Positions 54,161 to 63,234 of a stretch of 64,000 bases of DNA are shown here, one piece after another. The notes beneath the pieces were generated by a model that searched no databases, was not told where the DNA came from, and was given only the letters and a program-made list of their open reading frames with translations. Position numbers and translations under genes: made by a program. The number at the start of each line of letters is the position of its first letter. The stretch's first letter is position 1. Origin of the DNA: Streptomyces monomycini (lineage in GTDB: Bacteria; Actinomycetota; Actinomycetes; Streptomycetales; Streptomycetaceae); NCBI RefSeq assembly GCF_022271435.1, contig NZ_JAFIQY010000026.1:50303-114302 (forward strand), given 5' to 3'.

Positions 54161-55318
54161 ATGACCGGGCCGACCATCGCGGTGCACCATGTGCGGGCCG
54201 TACTCAGCGGTGCGCGGCGGAGGGGTGTGGACGTCGTGCCGCTGTTGCAGGCGGCGCGGATCTCGCCCCTGCTGCTCGCGGACGAGCGGGCGCGGGTCGC
54301 CGCCGACCGCTTCGCCCGGCTGGTCAGGGAGGTGCACCGGGCGACGGACGACGAGTTCCTGGGCCTCGGGCCGCTGCCCAGCCGCCGCGGCACCTTCGCC
54401 ATGATGGGCCTCGCCTGCCTGGGCTGCCCTGATCTCGGTACGGCGCTGGAGCGGGCCGTACGGTTCTACGGGCTGTTCCCCGGCGGGCCGGAGATGACGG
54501 TGACGGTGGGGTCTCCCGGGGCGACGGTGGAGTCTCCCGGTGGCGCCTCCGGCCCCGGTAGCGCCACCGGCCCCGTCACCGCTACCGCTGCCAGCCCCGG
54601 TAGCACCCCCGCCTCCACCCCCGCCCCCACTCCCGCCGAGTTCTCGATCCGTACCGATCTGCGCCCGTACCCCGAAGCCACCTTCCTCGCCGAGTCCGTG
54701 CTGATCATCTGGCACCGGCTCTCCAGCTGGCTCGTCGGCCGCCGCATCCCGCTGCGCCACGCCCGCTTCGCCCACCCCGCCCCCGCGCACGCGCCCGAGT
54801 ACGAGCTGCTCTTCGGCTGTGCGGTGCGCTTCGGGGCGCCGCACACCGCGGCGGCCTTCGACGCCCGCTGGCTGGCGGCGCCGGTCGTCCGGGACGAGGC
54901 GGCGCTGACGGCGATGCTGCGGCGGGCGCCCGCCGACCTGCTGAGCCGCCGCGAGTACGGCACGACCGTCACCGAGCGGGTACGGCACACGCTCGTCCTC
55001 GCCCTGCGCGCCACCGGCCCGGCCCGGCTGCCGGAGGCGGCCGAGATCGCGGCGCGGCTGGCGGTCAGCCCGGCGACGCTGCGCCGCCGGCTCCAGGAGG
55101 AGGGCACCTCGTACCAGCGCCTGAAGGACGCGGTGCGCCGGGACGCGGCGATCAGCTCGCTGGCGGCGGGCCGGGAGCCGATCGCCGAGCTGGCGGCGCG
55201 GCTCGGCTTCTCCGAGGACACCGCCTTCCACCGGGCGTTCCGGCGGTGGACGGGGACCACGCCGGGCGCGTACCGGCTGCGTCCGCCCGCCGCTGCCCTT
55301 TGGGGTCAGCAAAGCTGA
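54161..55318 (+). CDS. AraC-family regulator (OruR/ORUR-like with arabinose-binding domain)
   Basis: A 385-residue regulator. The N-terminal domain (VLSGARRRGVDVVPLLQAARI ... ADRFARLVREVHRATDDEFLGLG) matches the Arabinose_bd family. The C-terminal AraC domain contains both helix-turn-helix motifs (LAVSPATLRRRLQEEGTSYQRLKDAVRR and PIAELAARLGFSEDTAFHRAFRRWTGTTPGAYR). A 45-residue Gly/Ser/Pro/Thr insert (about 118-160) interrupts the N-terminal domain. It lies 83 bp before the lipase gene on the same strand and probably controls it. Confidence 0.9.
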   Translation: MTGPTIAVHHVRAVLSGARRRGVDVVPLLQAARISPLLLADERARVAADRFARLVREVHRATDDEFLGLGPLPSRRGTFAMMGLACLGCPDLGTALERAVRFYGLFPGGPEMTVTVGSPGATVESPGGASGPGSATGPVTATAASPGSTPASTPAPTPAEFSIRTDLRPYPEATFLAESVLIIWHRLSSWLVGRRIPLRHARFAHPAPAHAPEYELLFGCAVRFGAPHTAAAFDARWLAAPVVRDEAALTAMLRRAPADLLSRREYGTTVTERVRHTLVLALRATGPARLPEAAEIAARLAVSPATLRRRLQEEGTSYQRLKDAVRRDAAISSLAAGREPIAELAARLGFSEDTAFHRAFRRWTGTTPGAYRLRPPAAALWGQQS

Positions 55319-55401
55319 GCGTCCTGGTCAGCGCCGTACTTACCCGGGAGTCACTACGGTCACCCCAAGTACCCCGTCCTCCGGACCGTTGGGAGAGCCG
55401 C

Positions 55402-56625
55402 ATGGTGCCCCACACCCCCCATGACCGGCGTGCGTCCCGCGCGCTGCGCACCACCGCCGTGACCGCCGTCACGGCGCTCACCCTCTCGCTCGGCCTCACG
55501 AACGCCACCGCCACCGCCACCGCACCGTCCGCCCCGGCGGCCCCGCAGGCGGCCGCGCGCCCCGGCGACGTCGTGGCTTCCTCCCCCACCTCCTTCCACC
55601 CGCTCCCGGGCCAGCCGACCCGCACCCGCGCCTGGCACATGGAGTACCGTTCGACCACCGCCAAGGGCACCCCGAACGTCGTCTCCGGCACCGTCATCGT
55701 CCCGGACGACGGCCGCACCGGGCCGCGCCCGCTGGTCACGTACGCCGTCGGGACGGTCGGCCTCGCCGACCACTGCGCGCCCTCGGCCGGCTTCCCCAAG
55801 GGCACCACCGTCGAGGCCAACCTCATCCAGCAGCTCACCGCCCGCGGCTGGGCGGTCGCCGTGACCGACTACGAGGGCCTGGGCACGCCCGGCGAGCACA
55901 CCTACACCGTCGGCCGCGCCGAGGGGCAGGCCGTCCTGGACGCGGCACGCGCCGCGCAGCGGCTGCCCGGTGCCGTGCGGGCGGGCGTCACCCCGGACTC
56001 CCCGGTCGGGATCATGGGTTATTCGCAGGGTGGCCAGGCCTCCGGCTGGGCGGCCGAGCTGCACGGTACGTACGCGCCCGAACTGAAGGTCAGGGGCACC
56101 GCGACCGGCGGCGTCCCGGCCGACCTACTCAAGGTCGCCGACTTCAACAACGGCAACGTCGGGGCGGGCCTGATCCTGATGGCGGCCGTCGGCCAGGACG
56201 CCGCGTTCCCGGAGCTGGACCTGGCGAAATACCTCAACGACAAGGGCCGGCACCACGTCGGCTTCATGAAGAAGAACTGCGTGGCGATCGACGCCATCGC
56301 CGGGGCCTTCAAGAAGATCTCCGACGTCACGGTCAAGAACCCGCTGTACGAGGCCGACTGGCAGCAGCGGCTGCGGGAGTCGGACCTCGGTACGCGCAGG
56401 CCGGACGCGCCGGTGTACCTCTACCACGGCACGCTCGACGAGCTGATCCCGTACGGCGTCGGCAAGCAGCTGCGCGCTGACTGGTGCGCCAAGGGCACCG
56501 AGGTGCGGTGGGCGCCGATCCCGCTGGGTGAGCACGTCGTCGGCGCGGTCGCGGGTGCCGTACCGGCCGCCGACTGGCTGGCGGGCCGCTTCGCCGGGAA
56601 GCCGGCGGGCGGCAACTGCGGCTGA
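55402..56625 (+). CDS. Secreted LIP-family lipase
   Basis: A 407-residue secreted alpha/beta hydrolase of the Candida antarctica lipase A-like LIP family (pfam LIP). The signal region is ALRTTAVTAVTALTLSLGLTNA. The nucleophile Ser is in GIMGYSQGGQASGWAAEL; DYEGLGTPGEHTY and AVGTVGLADHCAPS are typical of the family. The catalytic Asp is likely in YHGTLDELIPY and the His in GEHVVGA. C-terminal Cys residues may form a disulfide (DWCAKGT...GNCG). ATG 55402 follows GGGAGA. Confidence 0.92.
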   Translation: MVPHTPHDRRASRALRTTAVTAVTALTLSLGLTNATATATAPSAPAAPQAAARPGDVVASSPTSFHPLPGQPTRTRAWHMEYRSTTAKGTPNVVSGTVIVPDDGRTGPRPLVTYAVGTVGLADHCAPSAGFPKGTTVEANLIQQLTARGWAVAVTDYEGLGTPGEHTYTVGRAEGQAVLDAARAAQRLPGAVRAGVTPDSPVGIMGYSQGGQASGWAAELHGTYAPELKVRGTATGGVPADLLKVADFNNGNVGAGLILMAAVGQDAAFPELDLAKYLNDKGRHHVGFMKKNCVAIDAIAGAFKKISDVTVKNPLYEADWQQRLRESDLGTRRPDAPVYLYHGTLDELIPYGVGKQLRADWCAKGTEVRWAPIPLGEHVVGAVAGAVPAADWLAGRFAGKPAGGNCG

Positions 56626-56650
56626 GCCGGCAGCGGCAGGCATACGAGGA

Positions 56651-56693
56651 GGAACCCCGTGCCACTTCCCCCACAGAGGTGACACGGGGTTCC
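56651..56693. terminator. Terminator between the lipase and fadD genes
   Basis: GGAACCCCGTG (56651-56661) pairs with CACGGGGTTCC (56683-56693). It separates the convergent lipase (plus) and acyl-CoA synthetase (minus) genes and can serve both. Confidence 0.75.
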
Positions 56694-56760
56694 GGTCTGC
56701 CGGGCCGGCCGGACCGGCCGGGCCGCATACGAGGTTACCCGGCGGTCAGTTAACGGAGCA

Positions 56761-58740
56761 TCAGTACGGGGCCTCCGGCGCGTACAACTCCTTCAGCTCC
56801 GCGCCGAAGTCCCGTGCGACGGCGGCCCGCCGCAGCTTCAGGGACGGGGTGAGGTGACCGGCCTCCTCCGTGAAGTCGACCGGCAGCACGGTGAACCGGC
56901 GTATCGATTCGGCGCGCGAGACCAGCTGGTTGGCGTCGTCCACGGCGTCCTGGATGTCGGCCAGCAGCGCCTCGTCACGGACCAGTTCCGCCAACGGCAC
57001 CTGCTGCTTCTTCCGCATCTGCCGCCAGTGCGCCAGCCCGTCCGGCTCCAGCGTGACCAGCGCGGTGATGTACGGGCGGCCGTCGCCGACGACCATGCAC
57101 TGGCCGACCAGCGGGTGCGCCCGCAGGCGGTCCTCCAGCGGGGCCGGGGCGACGTTCTTGCCGCCGGAGGTGACGATCAGCTCCTTCTTGCGGCCGGTGA
57201 TGGTCAGATAGCCGTCCGCGTCCAGCGCGCCGATGTCGCCGGTCGCCAGCCAGCCCGCGTCCTCCGCTCCCCCGCCGTCCCTCCCGCCCGTTCCGCTCTC
57301 GTCCACGTCCCCGGCCGGCAGCGGCCCGCCGGCCGCGGCGTCCCAGTAGCCGCTGAAGACCTGCCCGCCGCGCAGCAGCACCTCCCCGTCCTCCGCTATC
57401 CGTACGGCGGTGCCGGGCAGCGGCCGGCCGACCGTGCCGATCCGGGGTCTGAGCGGCGGGGTGAGGGTGGCCGCCGCGGTGGTCTCGGTGAGCCCGTACC
57501 CCTCGAAGATCTCGATGCCCGCGCCGGCGTAGAAGGCCGCGAGCCGCCGCCCGAGCGGGGAGCCGCCGCAGATCGCGTAGCGGACCTTGCCGCCGAGCGC
57601 GGCACGGATACGGCGGTAGACCAGCGGGTCGTACATCCGCCGGGCCGCTTTCAGCGCCACCCCGGGGCCGCTGCCCGTGCCGTGCTCCTCGGCCTCGACG
57701 GCTTCCCCGTAGCGCCGCGCGATCGCGGCGGCGCGGTCGAAGGAGGCGGCCCGGCCCATCTTCTCGGCCGTGGCGCGGCCGGTGTTGTAGACCTTCTCCA
57801 GGACGTAGGGGATCGCGAGCAAGAACGTCGGGCGGAAGGCGGCCAGGTCGGCGAGGAGGTCCTCGGTACGGATGCTGGGCGCGTGGCCGAGCCGTACCCG
57901 GGCGCGCAGGCAGCCGACCGCGACCATCCGGCCGAAGACGTGCGACAGGGGCAGGAAGAGCAGCGTGGAGGCGGGTTCGCTGCTGACCGACTTGAAGACC
58001 GGGTGCAGCAGTTCGATGGCGTTGTCCACCTCGGCGAAGAAGTTGCCGTGGGTCAGCACACAGCCCTTGGGGCGGCCGGTGGTGCCGGAGGTGTAGACGA
58101 GGGTGGCGATGTCCGACGGGCCGGTGGCCGCCCGCCGTTCGGTCACCAGCGCGTCCGGGACCGGCCGTCCGGCCGCCACGATCTGCGGTACGGCGCCGGT
58201 GTCCAGCTGCCACAGGTGGCGCAGTCCGGGCAGTCCGGACCGGACGCCGCTCACCAGCCGGGCCTCCGCGACGCTCTCCACGACACAGGCCGCCGCGCCC
58301 GAGTCCTGGAGGATCCAGTGCGCCTGGTGGGCCGAGGAGGTCGGGTAGACGGGCACGGTGACCAGGCCGGCCGCCCACGCGGCGAAGTCGACCAGCGTCC
58401 ACTCGTACGTCGTACGGGCCATGATGGCCAGCCGGTCGCCCGGCCGCAGCCCGTGCGCGATCAGGCCCTTGGCCACGGCGAGCACCTCGGCGGCGAACTC
58501 GGCGGCGCTCACGTCCCGCCACGCGCCCCCGGCGTCCCGTCCCGCCTTCTTGCGCGCCAGTACGGCCTCGCCGGGCGCTTGCGCGGCGTTGTCGAAGGGG
58601 ATGTCTCCCAGTGAACCGGTCCGCACCGGCGCCACCAGCGGCGGTACGGACACCTCCCGCACGGCCCCGTCCCGCACCCGGGTGCGGGGCTCCGCCGGAG
58701 CGGGCGCCGGTGGCCCGCCTTGCCGTTGCTGACTGGACAC
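56761..58740 (-). CDS. fadD: Long-chain acyl-CoA synthetase
   Basis: A 659-residue AMP-forming ligase that activates fatty acids to acyl-CoA. Core motifs are TLVYTSGTTGRPKGCVLTHGN (P-loop), YGLTETTAAATL, LATGDIGALDADGYLTITGRKKELIVTSGGKNVAP and VGDGRPYITALVTLEPD. The size and the FFAEVDNAIELLHPVF region fit the long-chain class. GTG 58740 is the start. A Gly-rich insert (ESGTGGRDGGGAEDAG) interrupts the C-terminal region. TetR-type half-sites lie 170 bp upstream, shared with the divergent MaoC gene. Confidence 0.92.
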   Translation of the reverse strand: MSSQQRQGGPPAPAPAEPRTRVRDGAVREVSVPPLVAPVRTGSLGDIPFDNAAQAPGEAVLARKKAGRDAGGAWRDVSAAEFAAEVLAVAKGLIAHGLRPGDRLAIMARTTYEWTLVDFAAWAAGLVTVPVYPTSSAHQAHWILQDSGAAACVVESVAEARLVSGVRSGLPGLRHLWQLDTGAVPQIVAAGRPVPDALVTERRAATGPSDIATLVYTSGTTGRPKGCVLTHGNFFAEVDNAIELLHPVFKSVSSEPASTLLFLPLSHVFGRMVAVGCLRARVRLGHAPSIRTEDLLADLAAFRPTFLLAIPYVLEKVYNTGRATAEKMGRAASFDRAAAIARRYGEAVEAEEHGTGSGPGVALKAARRMYDPLVYRRIRAALGGKVRYAICGGSPLGRRLAAFYAGAGIEIFEGYGLTETTAAATLTPPLRPRIGTVGRPLPGTAVRIAEDGEVLLRGGQVFSGYWDAAAGGPLPAGDVDESGTGGRDGGGAEDAGWLATGDIGALDADGYLTITGRKKELIVTSGGKNVAPAPLEDRLRAHPLVGQCMVVGDGRPYITALVTLEPDGLAHWRQMRKKQQVPLAELVRDEALLADIQDAVDDANQLVSRAESIRRFTVLPVDFTEEAGHLTPSLKLRRAAVARDFGAELKELYAPEAPY

Positions 58741-58905
58741 GAGCGGCTCCTCGTCTCACGGTGGTCGCAGGGTGTGCGCGGCGCGGCGGCCGGCGCGGCA
58801 CAGCGGCCGGCGGACTCCAACGGGCCGGAGGAGCAGGCCCGTTGGGCGGCCGGGGGCGGCGCGCGGCCCGCAGGTTCGCGCTCTCGACCAACACCTGACC
58901 CGACA

Positions 58906-58932
58906 GTAACCTTACTTCGAAGTAAATTTACG
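58906..58932. promoter_or_regulatory. Probable TetR operator between fadD and the MaoC gene
   Basis: Two GTAA-N2-TTAC palindromes occur 16 bp apart: GTAACCTTAC (58906-58915) and GTAAATTTAC (58922-58931). A 14-bp palindrome TTACTTCGAAGTAA (58912-58925) lies between them. The segment AAGTAAATTTACG recurs with one change upstream of the tetR gene at 60717-60729, which is good evidence of a common regulator. Confidence 0.75.
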
Positions 58933-58952
58933 CGAGGACCAGGAGTTGGCCA

Positions 58953-59099
58953 ATGCCCGAGCACCGTCTTCCTCCCGCCGATACGGCCCCGGCCCTCCTC
59001 CGCACCCCTGGAACCCGCCGCCGGACGACCGTCACCGCCCGCCGCGCGGCGCCCGGCGCGGACCGCCCACTGGCCGCGCCGCACCGGCCGGGCGCCTGA
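58953..59099 (+). CDS. Possible small protein coupled to the MaoC gene
   Basis: ATG 58953 has AGGAG 7 bases upstream and opens 48 codons (MPEHRLPPADTAPALLRTPG...) ending in TGA 59097-59099, which shares one base with the ATG of the MaoC gene (TGATG). It is the first start after the operator. No family is recognised; it could be a coupled leader or the remnant of a lost gene. Confidence 0.4.
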   Translation: MPEHRLPPADTAPALLRTPGTRRRTTVTARRAAPGADRPLAAPHRPGA

Positions 59100-59998
59100 T
59101 GACGGCCGACGTGCCGGGCGGCGCGACCACCGGCCTGTCCCGCGCGCCGCGGCTCATGCCCGTACTGGCCAAAGGCGTGCTGACCGGCTTCGGCAAGCAT
59201 CCGCGGCCGGACGCCGTACTGCCGCGCACCCGCCTCGTCCTGCCCGCCGTCCGCATCGGGCTGGGCCGGGCCGCCACGTACGCCCGGGTCTGCGGGTACG
59301 ACGCCACCGAACCGCTGCCCGTCACCTATCCGCACATCCTCGGATTCCCGCTGGCCGCGCGGCTGATGAGCGCACGGGACTTCCCGCTGCCGATGCTGGG
59401 CCTGGTGCACACCGGCATCGAGATCACCCAGTACGCGCCGCTGCACCCGACCGACACGCTCGAACTGACGGTGTACGCGGGCGCGTTGCGACCGCACCGC
59501 CGCGGTACCGAGGTGGTGATGACCACCGAGGCGCGCCGTGGGGGCGCGCTGGTGTGGCACGACCGGAGCACGTATCTGGCACGGCACCGGACGGCGGGCG
59601 GCGCGGGGGCCGGGCGCCCCGGCCCCCCGTCTCCCGGCCCCCGCGAGCTGCCCGTACGCGCCCGCTGGCGCCTGCCCGCCGACCTCGGCCGCCGCCATGC
59701 CGCCGTCTCCGGCGACTACAACCCGATTCACCTGCACGCGCTCACGGCCCGCCCGCTCGGCTCCCCCCGGGCCATCGCGCACGGCATGTGGACCTTCGCG
59801 CGCTGCGCCGCCGAGGCGGTGCTGCCGGGTACGGCGACGCTGCGCATCTCGGCGGAATTCCGCTCCCCGGTCCTGCTGCCCGCCACCGTCGCGTACGCGT
59901 ACGAGATCACGCGCGACGGCGGCGCGTTCCAGCTCCGCGGCGGCCCGGACGGGCGGCCCCGCGTCCACCTGGAGGGGCGGGTCGAAACGGACGTATGA
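59099..59998 (+). CDS. MaoC-like (hot-dog fold) hydratase
   Basis: A 299-residue double hot-dog protein. The second half has the hydratase-2 motif SGDYNPIHLHALTARPLGSPRAIAHGMW with catalytic Asp and His; the first half (YPHILGFPLAARLMS ... HTGIEITQYAPLHPTDTLEL) is the decaying copy typical of FAS-like MaoC proteins. It should hydrate trans-2-enoyl-CoA or ACP. ATG 59099 was chosen; TTG 58946 is in frame but without domain content. It ends 21 bp from the convergent tetR gene. Confidence 0.85.
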   Translation: MTADVPGGATTGLSRAPRLMPVLAKGVLTGFGKHPRPDAVLPRTRLVLPAVRIGLGRAATYARVCGYDATEPLPVTYPHILGFPLAARLMSARDFPLPMLGLVHTGIEITQYAPLHPTDTLELTVYAGALRPHRRGTEVVMTTEARRGGALVWHDRSTYLARHRTAGGAGAGRPGPPSPGPRELPVRARWRLPADLGRRHAAVSGDYNPIHLHALTARPLGSPRAIAHGMWTFARCAAEAVLPGTATLRISAEFRSPVLLPATVAYAYEITRDGGAFQLRGGPDGRPRVHLEGRVETDV

Positions 59999-60019
59999 CG
60001 CCCGGGGGCGTACGCCTCC

Positions 60020-60682
60020 TCACCCGCCCGGCGACCAGCGCTCCCCGTCCATCAGCCGCCCCAGCCCTGCCCAGGCGAAGTTCATCAGCGTCGCCGCCGT
60101 GTCCTTGGCCGACGGGCGCTCCCCCGGCGCCGCCCCGCTGCCGCGGCCGTTGGCCCAGTCGGCCAGTGATTCGGCGGCTCCCACCAGCGCGTGCGCCAGG
60201 CCGGACACTTCACGCGCGGCCGGCTCCCGGCCGCAGCCCGCCTCCTGGGCCGCCGCGCCGATCATCGCGGTGACGAACTCGACGATCTCCGCCCGCATCG
60301 CGGCGACCTCGACCGCGAACGGTTCCCCCTGCGTACGGGCCTGCTGGTGCAGCACCGCCCAGCCGTCCGGATGCTCGGCCGTATGTGCGAAGAACCCTTT
60401 CAGCCCACTCCAGAGCTGCCGGTCGGCGGGCGCGTCCGGCTCCACCGCGGCCCGTACGGCCTCCGCGAGCGCCGCCGACTCCCGCCGGATCACGGCACTG
60501 AACAGCTCCTCCTTGGAGTTCAGGTACAGATAGACCAGCGGCTTCGACACTCCCGCCACTTCGGCGATCTCGTCCATCGAGGCCGCCCGGTAACCGCGCC
60601 GCGCGAAGGTCAGCACGGCCGCGTCGAGCATCTGCTGCTCCCGTACGGCCCGCGGCATCCGCTTGCTCTTCACAGCTCCCAC
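60020..60682 (-). CDS. TetR-family regulator
   Basis: A 220-residue repressor. The N-terminal helix-turn-helix is MLDAAVLTFARRGYRAASMDEIAEVAGVSKPLVYLYLNSKEELFSAVI; the C-terminal ligand domain is helical (AESLADWANG). GTG 60682 follows GGAAGG; TTG 60718 would overlap the operator. GTAAGTTTAC at 60719-60728 lies in its own promoter and matches the fadD/MaoC operator, so it is likely autoregulated and controls fatty-acid genes, perhaps released by acyl-CoA. Confidence 0.9.
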   Translation of the reverse strand: MGAVKSKRMPRAVREQQMLDAAVLTFARRGYRAASMDEIAEVAGVSKPLVYLYLNSKEELFSAVIRRESAALAEAVRAAVEPDAPADRQLWSGLKGFFAHTAEHPDGWAVLHQQARTQGEPFAVEVAAMRAEIVEFVTAMIGAAAQEAGCGREPAAREVSGLAHALVGAAESLADWANGRGSGAAPGERPSAKDTAATLMNFAWAGLGRLMDGERWSPGG

Positions 60683-60718
60683 GCCGATTGCCCTTCCGTC
60701 CCGCCCCTTTACCGCCAA

Positions 60719-60728
60719 GTAAGTTTAC
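60719..60728. promoter_or_regulatory. TetR half-palindrome in the tetR promoter
   Basis: GTAAGTTTAC sits 37 bases before the tetR start and matches GTAAATTTAC of the fadD/MaoC region; the flanks AA and G are also shared. It is probably bound by the TetR protein itself. Confidence 0.65.
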
Positions 60729-60774
60729 GTTTTCCCGCCTTGTCCGACGCCTCTTGACGCGATCGCTCCGCAAG

Positions 60775-60796
60775 CGAGACGATACGACTCGTCTCG
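60775..60796. promoter_or_regulatory. 8-bp inverted repeat before the alpha/beta hydrolase gene
   Basis: CGAGACGA-TACGAC-TCGTCTCG is a perfect 8+8 inverted repeat 27 bp before the hydrolase ATG. It differs from the GTAA-TTAC operators, so a second regulator is likely. Confidence 0.55.
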
Positions 60797-60822
60797 TTTA
60801 TTCGGCCGGAAGGACTCTCCCC

Positions 60823-61710
60823 ATGCACCAGGCACACCAGCGGTTCGTCGCAGCGGCCCCCGGCGTACGCCTGTGGACCGACCAGCGCGGACCGGCCGAC
60901 GCGCCCCCGCTGCTGCTGGTCATGGGTGCGCAGGCGTCCGGCCTGGGCTGGCCGGAGCCGTTCGTGGACGCGCTCGCCGTCCAGCACCGGGTCATCCGTT
61001 ACGACCACCGCGACACGGGCCGCTCCACCTGGTCCTTCGACGAACAGCCGTACCGCATCACGGACCTGGCGTCGGACATCGTCCGCGTCCTCGACGGCCT
61101 CGGCGTCGAGCGGGCGCACCTGGTGGGCCTGTCGCTCGGCGGGATGCTGACGCAACTGGTCCTCGCCGACCACCCCGACCGGGTCCTGAGCGCCACCCTG
61201 ATGGGCACCAACGCGCTGAGCACCACCCCGTACACCCGCCCGGACGGCGTCCGGGTCCCCGTCGCCGACCTGCCCGGCATCGCCCCGGAGGTGCTGGAGA
61301 TGTGGGCCCGCCCCGTCGAGGACCACGGCCTGGAGGCCGAACTCGACCGGCGCGTCGAGCACTGGCGGGTCCTCAGCGGCGGACAGCTCCCCTTCGACCC
61401 CGGCCACTACCGCGCCCTGGAACGCCGGATCATCGAGCACACCGGCCGCTACGACGTCTCCACCGCCCCGGCCCGCGCCGACCACTCGGGAATGCTGCGC
61501 ACCGAAGCCCTGGCCGCCAACCGGATCCCCACCCTGGTCGTCAACGCCCCGGCCGAACCGGTCTTCCCGCCCCCGCACCCGCACCACCTCGCCCAGGCCG
61601 TCGGACACGCACACCTTGTCGAGATCCCCGGCATGGGCCACGCCCTGCCGCCGGCGGTCCAGGGGCCACTGGCGGAAGCGATCCTCGCGCACACGGCGAA
61701 GGCCGGCTGA
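60823..61710 (+). CDS. Alpha/beta hydrolase
   Basis: A 295-residue cytoplasmic hydrolase. Nucleophile Ser in HLVGLSLGGMLTQL; oxyanion region LLLVMGAQASGLGWPEPF; YDHRDTGRSTW; His in PGMGHALPPAV. This set resembles the aclacinomycin methylesterase/DnrP-type and proline-iminopeptidase-like subfamily. ATG 60823 follows GGAAGGA. It is divergent from tetR. The substrate is unknown. Confidence 0.88.
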   Translation: MHQAHQRFVAAAPGVRLWTDQRGPADAPPLLLVMGAQASGLGWPEPFVDALAVQHRVIRYDHRDTGRSTWSFDEQPYRITDLASDIVRVLDGLGVERAHLVGLSLGGMLTQLVLADHPDRVLSATLMGTNALSTTPYTRPDGVRVPVADLPGIAPEVLEMWARPVEDHGLEAELDRRVEHWRVLSGGQLPFDPGHYRALERRIIEHTGRYDVSTAPARADHSGMLRTEALAANRIPTLVVNAPAEPVFPPPHPHHLAQAVGHAHLVEIPGMGHALPPAVQGPLAEAILAHTAKAG

Positions 61711-61737
61711 ACCGAGGGCGCGTACTCCCGCATGCGA

Positions 61738-61777
61738 AACGCCGGACGGGCTGGGAGGTCCCAGCCCGTCCGGCGTT
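61738..61777. terminator. Bidirectional terminator, 19-bp perfect stem
   Basis: AACGCCGGACGGGCTGGGA (61738-61756) pairs with TCCCAGCCCGTCCGGCGTT (61759-61777). It lies between the convergent hydrolase and symporter genes, 27 and 34 bases from their stops. Confidence 0.9.
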
Positions 61778-61811
61778 CAGGCCGGCACGGCCCCGCGGCC
61801 GGTGTCCGCGC

Positions 61812-63185
61812 TCAGGCTCCGGCAGGCGCCGGTACCGACACCTTCCGCTCCGCGTCCGCCTCCGCGACCACGCCGTCCTCCAGCTCCACGCCGGCCGCAC
61901 GGTCGTACGCGTCGCGGTCCAGGATCTTCTCCTTGGCCGAGACCAGGATCGGCACGACGACCTGGCCGGCGACGTTGGTGGCCGTCCGCATCATGTCCAG
62001 GATCGGGTCGATGGCCATCAGCAGGCCGACGCCCTCCAGGGGGAGGCCGAGGGTGGACAGGGTCAGGGTCAGCATGACGGTGGCGCCCGTCAGGCCGGCG
62101 GTGGCCGCCGAGCCGATGACCGAGACGAAGGCGATCAGGATGTAGTCACCGACGCCCAGGTCGACGTCGAAGATCTGCGCGATGAAGATCGCGGCGAGCG
62201 CCGGGTAGATCGAGGCGCAGCCGTCCATCTTGGTCGTCGAGCCGAACGGCACCGCGAAGGACGCGTACTCCTTCGGGACGCCCAGGCGCTCGGTGACCTT
62301 CTGGGTCAGCGGCATGGTGCCGACCGAGGAGCGGGAGACGAACGCCAGCTGGATGGCGGGCCAGGCGCCCTTGAAGAACTGCAGCGGGCTGACCTTGGCG
62401 AAGACCGACAGCAGCAGCGGGTAGACGCCGAACAGGACGATCGCGCAGCCGACGTAGATGTCGACGGTGAAGGTCGCGTACTTGCTGATCAGGTCCCAGC
62501 CGTAGTCCGCGATGGCGTAGCCGATCAGGCCGAGCGAGCCGATCGGGGCGAGGCGGATGACCCACCACAGGGCCTTCTGGAGCAGCTCCAGCGCGGAACG
62601 GCTCAGGCGCAGCACCGGCTCGGCGCGGTCGCCCAGCTTCAGGGCCGCGATGCCGGCCACCGTCGCCATGAAGACGATCTGCATGACCTTCAGGTCGGTG
62701 AACGGCGTGATGACGTCCTTGGGGACGATGCCGGTCAGGAAGTCGATCCAGGAACCGGCGTGCTCGGGGAGCTTGCCGTCCTTGGGGGTCAGGCCGGTGC
62801 CCGCGCCGGGGTTGCTGATCAGGCCGATCGCCATGCCGATGGCGACCGCGATCAGCGAGGTGACCATGAACCACAGCAGGGTGCGGGTGGCCAGCCGGGC
62901 CGCGTTGTTGACCTGCCGCAGGTTGGTGATCGAGACCAGGATGGCGAAGAAGACCAGCGGCGCCACGGCCAGCTTGAGCAGCTGGACGAAGAGGCTGCCG
63001 ATGGTGTCGAGGGTGGTCTTGAGCCAGGAGACGTCACCGCTCTTGGCGATCCAGCCGAGCAGCACGCCCAGGACCAGGCCGAGCAGGATCTGGGCCCAGA
63101 AGGGGACCTTGGGTATGCGGCGGGAGGTTCTGGCGGTCTCGGGCGACCGCTCGGTCTCGGAAGACGTGGTGGACAACGGACACAC
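61812..63185 (-). CDS. Sodium/proton:amino-acid or dicarboxylate symporter (candidate cystine importer)
   Basis: A 457-residue DAACS-family secondary transporter with about eight membrane spans and two re-entrant loops. The Ser-rich loop is SRSSVGTMPLTQKV and the cation/substrate loop TKMDGCASIYPALAAIFIAQ, where glutamate carriers have NMDGT. TVMLTLTLSTLGLPLEG and MMRTATNVAGQ complete the signature. The family transports glutamate, C4-dicarboxylates or, in Bacillus TcyP, L-cystine. The Cys-rich leader peptide just upstream makes a cystine role attractive. GTG 63185 follows CCGGAG. The C-terminal tail is acidic. Confidence 0.88.
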   Translation of the reverse strand: MCPLSTTSSETERSPETARTSRRIPKVPFWAQILLGLVLGVLLGWIAKSGDVSWLKTTLDTIGSLFVQLLKLAVAPLVFFAILVSITNLRQVNNAARLATRTLLWFMVTSLIAVAIGMAIGLISNPGAGTGLTPKDGKLPEHAGSWIDFLTGIVPKDVITPFTDLKVMQIVFMATVAGIAALKLGDRAEPVLRLSRSALELLQKALWWVIRLAPIGSLGLIGYAIADYGWDLISKYATFTVDIYVGCAIVLFGVYPLLLSVFAKVSPLQFFKGAWPAIQLAFVSRSSVGTMPLTQKVTERLGVPKEYASFAVPFGSTTKMDGCASIYPALAAIFIAQIFDVDLGVGDYILIAFVSVIGSAATAGLTGATVMLTLTLSTLGLPLEGVGLLMAIDPILDMMRTATNVAGQVVVPILVSAKEKILDRDAYDRAAGVELEDGVVAEADAERKVSVPAPAGA

Positions 63186-63234
63186 TCCGGGGACAGACAG
63201 GCGTCGAAAGGTGAGGAAACGGCGGACAGCGCCA

